A DNA stretch of 34,966 bases from CAYJIL01 sp964370235 (lineage in GTDB: Bacteria > Bacteroidota > Bacteroidia > Bacteroidales > Rikenellaceae). Made by a program: the position numbers and the translations under genes. Location: the NCBI GenBank assembly GCA_964370235.1, contig CAYJIL010000011.1, positions 1 through 34,966 of the forward strand. Direction: 5' to 3'. Positions 34,012-34,966 of this stretch are shown here, piece by piece (the stretch's first letter is position 1; the number at the start of each line of letters is the position of its first letter). Under the pieces are notes generated by a model that searched no databases, was not told the origin of the DNA, and was given only the letters and a program-made list of their open reading frames with translations.

Positions 34012-34830
34012 ATGTCCTCCCACCCCAAAGTATCTATAATAACAGTTGTGTATAATGCCGCTGAGGGTCTAGATAAAACCCTCACCAATATTGCCTCTAT
34101 TCACTATGCGAACAAAGAGGTGATAGTAATTGATGGTGCGTCCACTGATGGCACGATGGAAGTTATTCAGAAACATTTGATCGATATTAATATTCTAGTG
34201 AGCGAGCCCGATAGTGGGCTTTATGATGCTATGAATAAAGGTTTGTCGATTGCTACGGGTGAGTATGTATGGTTTATAAATGCAGCAGATCGCATTTTTG
34301 ATGAATATACACTTGAGGATATGTTTGCCGGGCATGAGAAGTTGAGCGATATTTATTATGGTGAGACCCTTGTTACTTCGACAGATGGCGAGGTGTTAGG
34401 GCTTAGACGCAAGAAACTGCCTCAGCGACTTTCGTGGTTGAGCCTTCGTAAAGGTATGGTTGTTTGTCATCAATCTATTTTGGTTAGGCGCAAATTGGCT
34501 CCCAAATATGATTTGTCATACCGTTACAGTGCCGATGTAAAATGGGTGATTGAGTCTTTGAAAAGGGCAAAATCTATTCGCAATACCAAGCAAATTCTTT
34601 CGGTTTTTGAGGATGGTGGTATCTCAACAAAATATCGAAAAGAGAGCCTGAAGGAACGCTTTAGGATTATGGTTGAGTATTATGGTTATGTGACAACACT
34701 TTTCTATCATGCTATCTTTGCGTTGGCAGTTTTTACTCCAAAATATCGTAAAATTAAAAAAAGTTACCTAAATTCTTTTCAAAATACTTTGGGTTTAAAT
34801 CTCAGAAAATCAGATAACATAAAGGCGTAA
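34012..34830 (+). CDS. Glycosyltransferase family 2
   Basis: The 272-residue protein starts with the GT-A domain motif VSIITVVYNA (7-16), then DGASTDGT (near 42-49), PDSGLYDAMNKG (near 67-78) and WFINAAD (near 88-94), resembling WcaA/WcaE-like polysaccharide glycosyltransferases. It probably transfers a sugar from a nucleotide donor at the cytoplasmic membrane. It lies 27 nt after lepB and could be co-transcribed. It is far from the polysaccharide operon at the left edge, and its donor is unknown. About 100 nt separate it from the tRNA, with a promoter but no clear terminator. Confidence 0.85.
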   Translation: MSSHPKVSIITVVYNAAEGLDKTLTNIASIHYANKEVIVIDGASTDGTMEVIQKHLIDINILVSEPDSGLYDAMNKGLSIATGEYVWFINAADRIFDEYTLEDMFAGHEKLSDIYYGETLVTSTDGEVLGLRRKKLPQRLSWLSLRKGMVVCHQSILVRRKLAPKYDLSYRYSADVKWVIESLKRAKSIRNTKQILSVFEDGGISTKYRKESLKERFRIMVEYYGYVTTLFYHAIFALAVFTPKYRKIKKSYLNSFQNTLGLNLRKSDNIKA

Positions 34831-34898
34831 GGGTGTTGAGGTGTGCTTTTTTTGATAATTTTTTTGCTGTCAAATTATTGTACGTTTGAAAAAATAAT

Positions 34899-34906
34899 TA
34901 CCTTTG
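34899..34906 (+). promoter_or_regulatory. -7 element upstream of tRNA-Gly
   Basis: TACCTTTG matches TAnnTTTG, with a weak ATTG (34877-34880) at 18-nt spacing. The predicted start is near 34912, 19 nt before the tRNA. Confidence 0.55.
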
Positions 34907-34930
34907 TATCCGTTAAGCAATTAACATAAT

Positions 34931-34966
34931 GCGAAAATAGCTCAGTTGGTAGAGCACAACCTTGCC
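34931..34966 (+). tRNA. tRNA-Gly(GCC), 5' half, cut by window edge
   Basis: The last 36 bases match the 5' half of a tRNA: acceptor-strand GCGAAAA, U8-A9, a D-loop AGTTGGTA and anticodon arm. Position 34-36 reads GCC, the glycine anticodon. The 3' half lies outside the window. Confidence 0.9.

Noticed and set aside
1..34966. CRISPR arrays, transposases, integrases, phage genes
   Set aside because: No regularly spaced direct repeats, recombinase motifs or phage-type genes were seen.

Overview
The window looks like chromosomal DNA of a gut-type Bacteroidales bacterium (phylum Bacteroidota). The evidence is a uppS-bamA-ompH-ompH block, a NdpA-type nucleoid protein, several carbohydrate-active enzymes with Bacteroidota-style signal peptides, starts that mostly lack Shine-Dalgarno sequences, and many promoters of the TTTG (-33) / TAnnTTTG (-7) type. 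GC is roughly 40 percent by eye. No genus can be fixed from the sequence alone. A run of exactly 100 N at 23107-23206 marks a scaffold gap.

1-7345 (+): the distal part of a surface-polysaccharide (capsule or O-antigen-like) operon. It holds a flippase, an asparagine-synthetase-like protein, a PglC-like phosphoglycosyl transferase, an HpcH/HpaI aldolase, a D-2-hydroxyacid dehydrogenase, a PglA-like glycosyltransferase and a CpsB/YwqE phosphatase. Gaps are at most 10 nt or the genes overlap, and a strong terminator closes the operon. The aldolase-dehydrogenase-amide-ligase trio suggests synthesis and attachment of an unusual hydroxy-acid group. This is the best candidate here for an undescribed pathway. 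A membrane acyltransferase gene on the minus strand follows.

8500-17150 (-): a four-gene glycan-degradation operon transcribed leftward. It encodes an exported FAD-dependent oxidoreductase, a GH27, a GH20 lipoprotein with a PA14-like module and a GH2 beta-galactosidase. No SusC/SusD pair or local regulator is visible.

17200-23700: single genes and small units. These are a secreted MsrB, a PH-like membrane protein divergent from a helical-repeat protein with apparently leaderless promoters, a YeiH-type transporter, two tandem secreted paralogues of unknown function, a DHFR/RibD-like reductase, a cysteine-rich Rrf2 regulator, and the gap-interrupted NdpA gene.

23700-31817 (-): envelope and housekeeping genes. 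truA, an FAH-family hydrolase, fprA and nadK form one unit, followed by uppS, bamA and two ompH/skp genes, with a bidirectional terminator at 23641-23677. 31834-34966 (+): dapB, lepB, a family 2 glycosyltransferase, and the 5' half of a tRNA-Gly(GCC) cut by the window edge. Divergent dapB and truA promoters abut head to head. Start codons were moved from the longest reading frame where promoter position, an ATG or the signal peptide argued for it.
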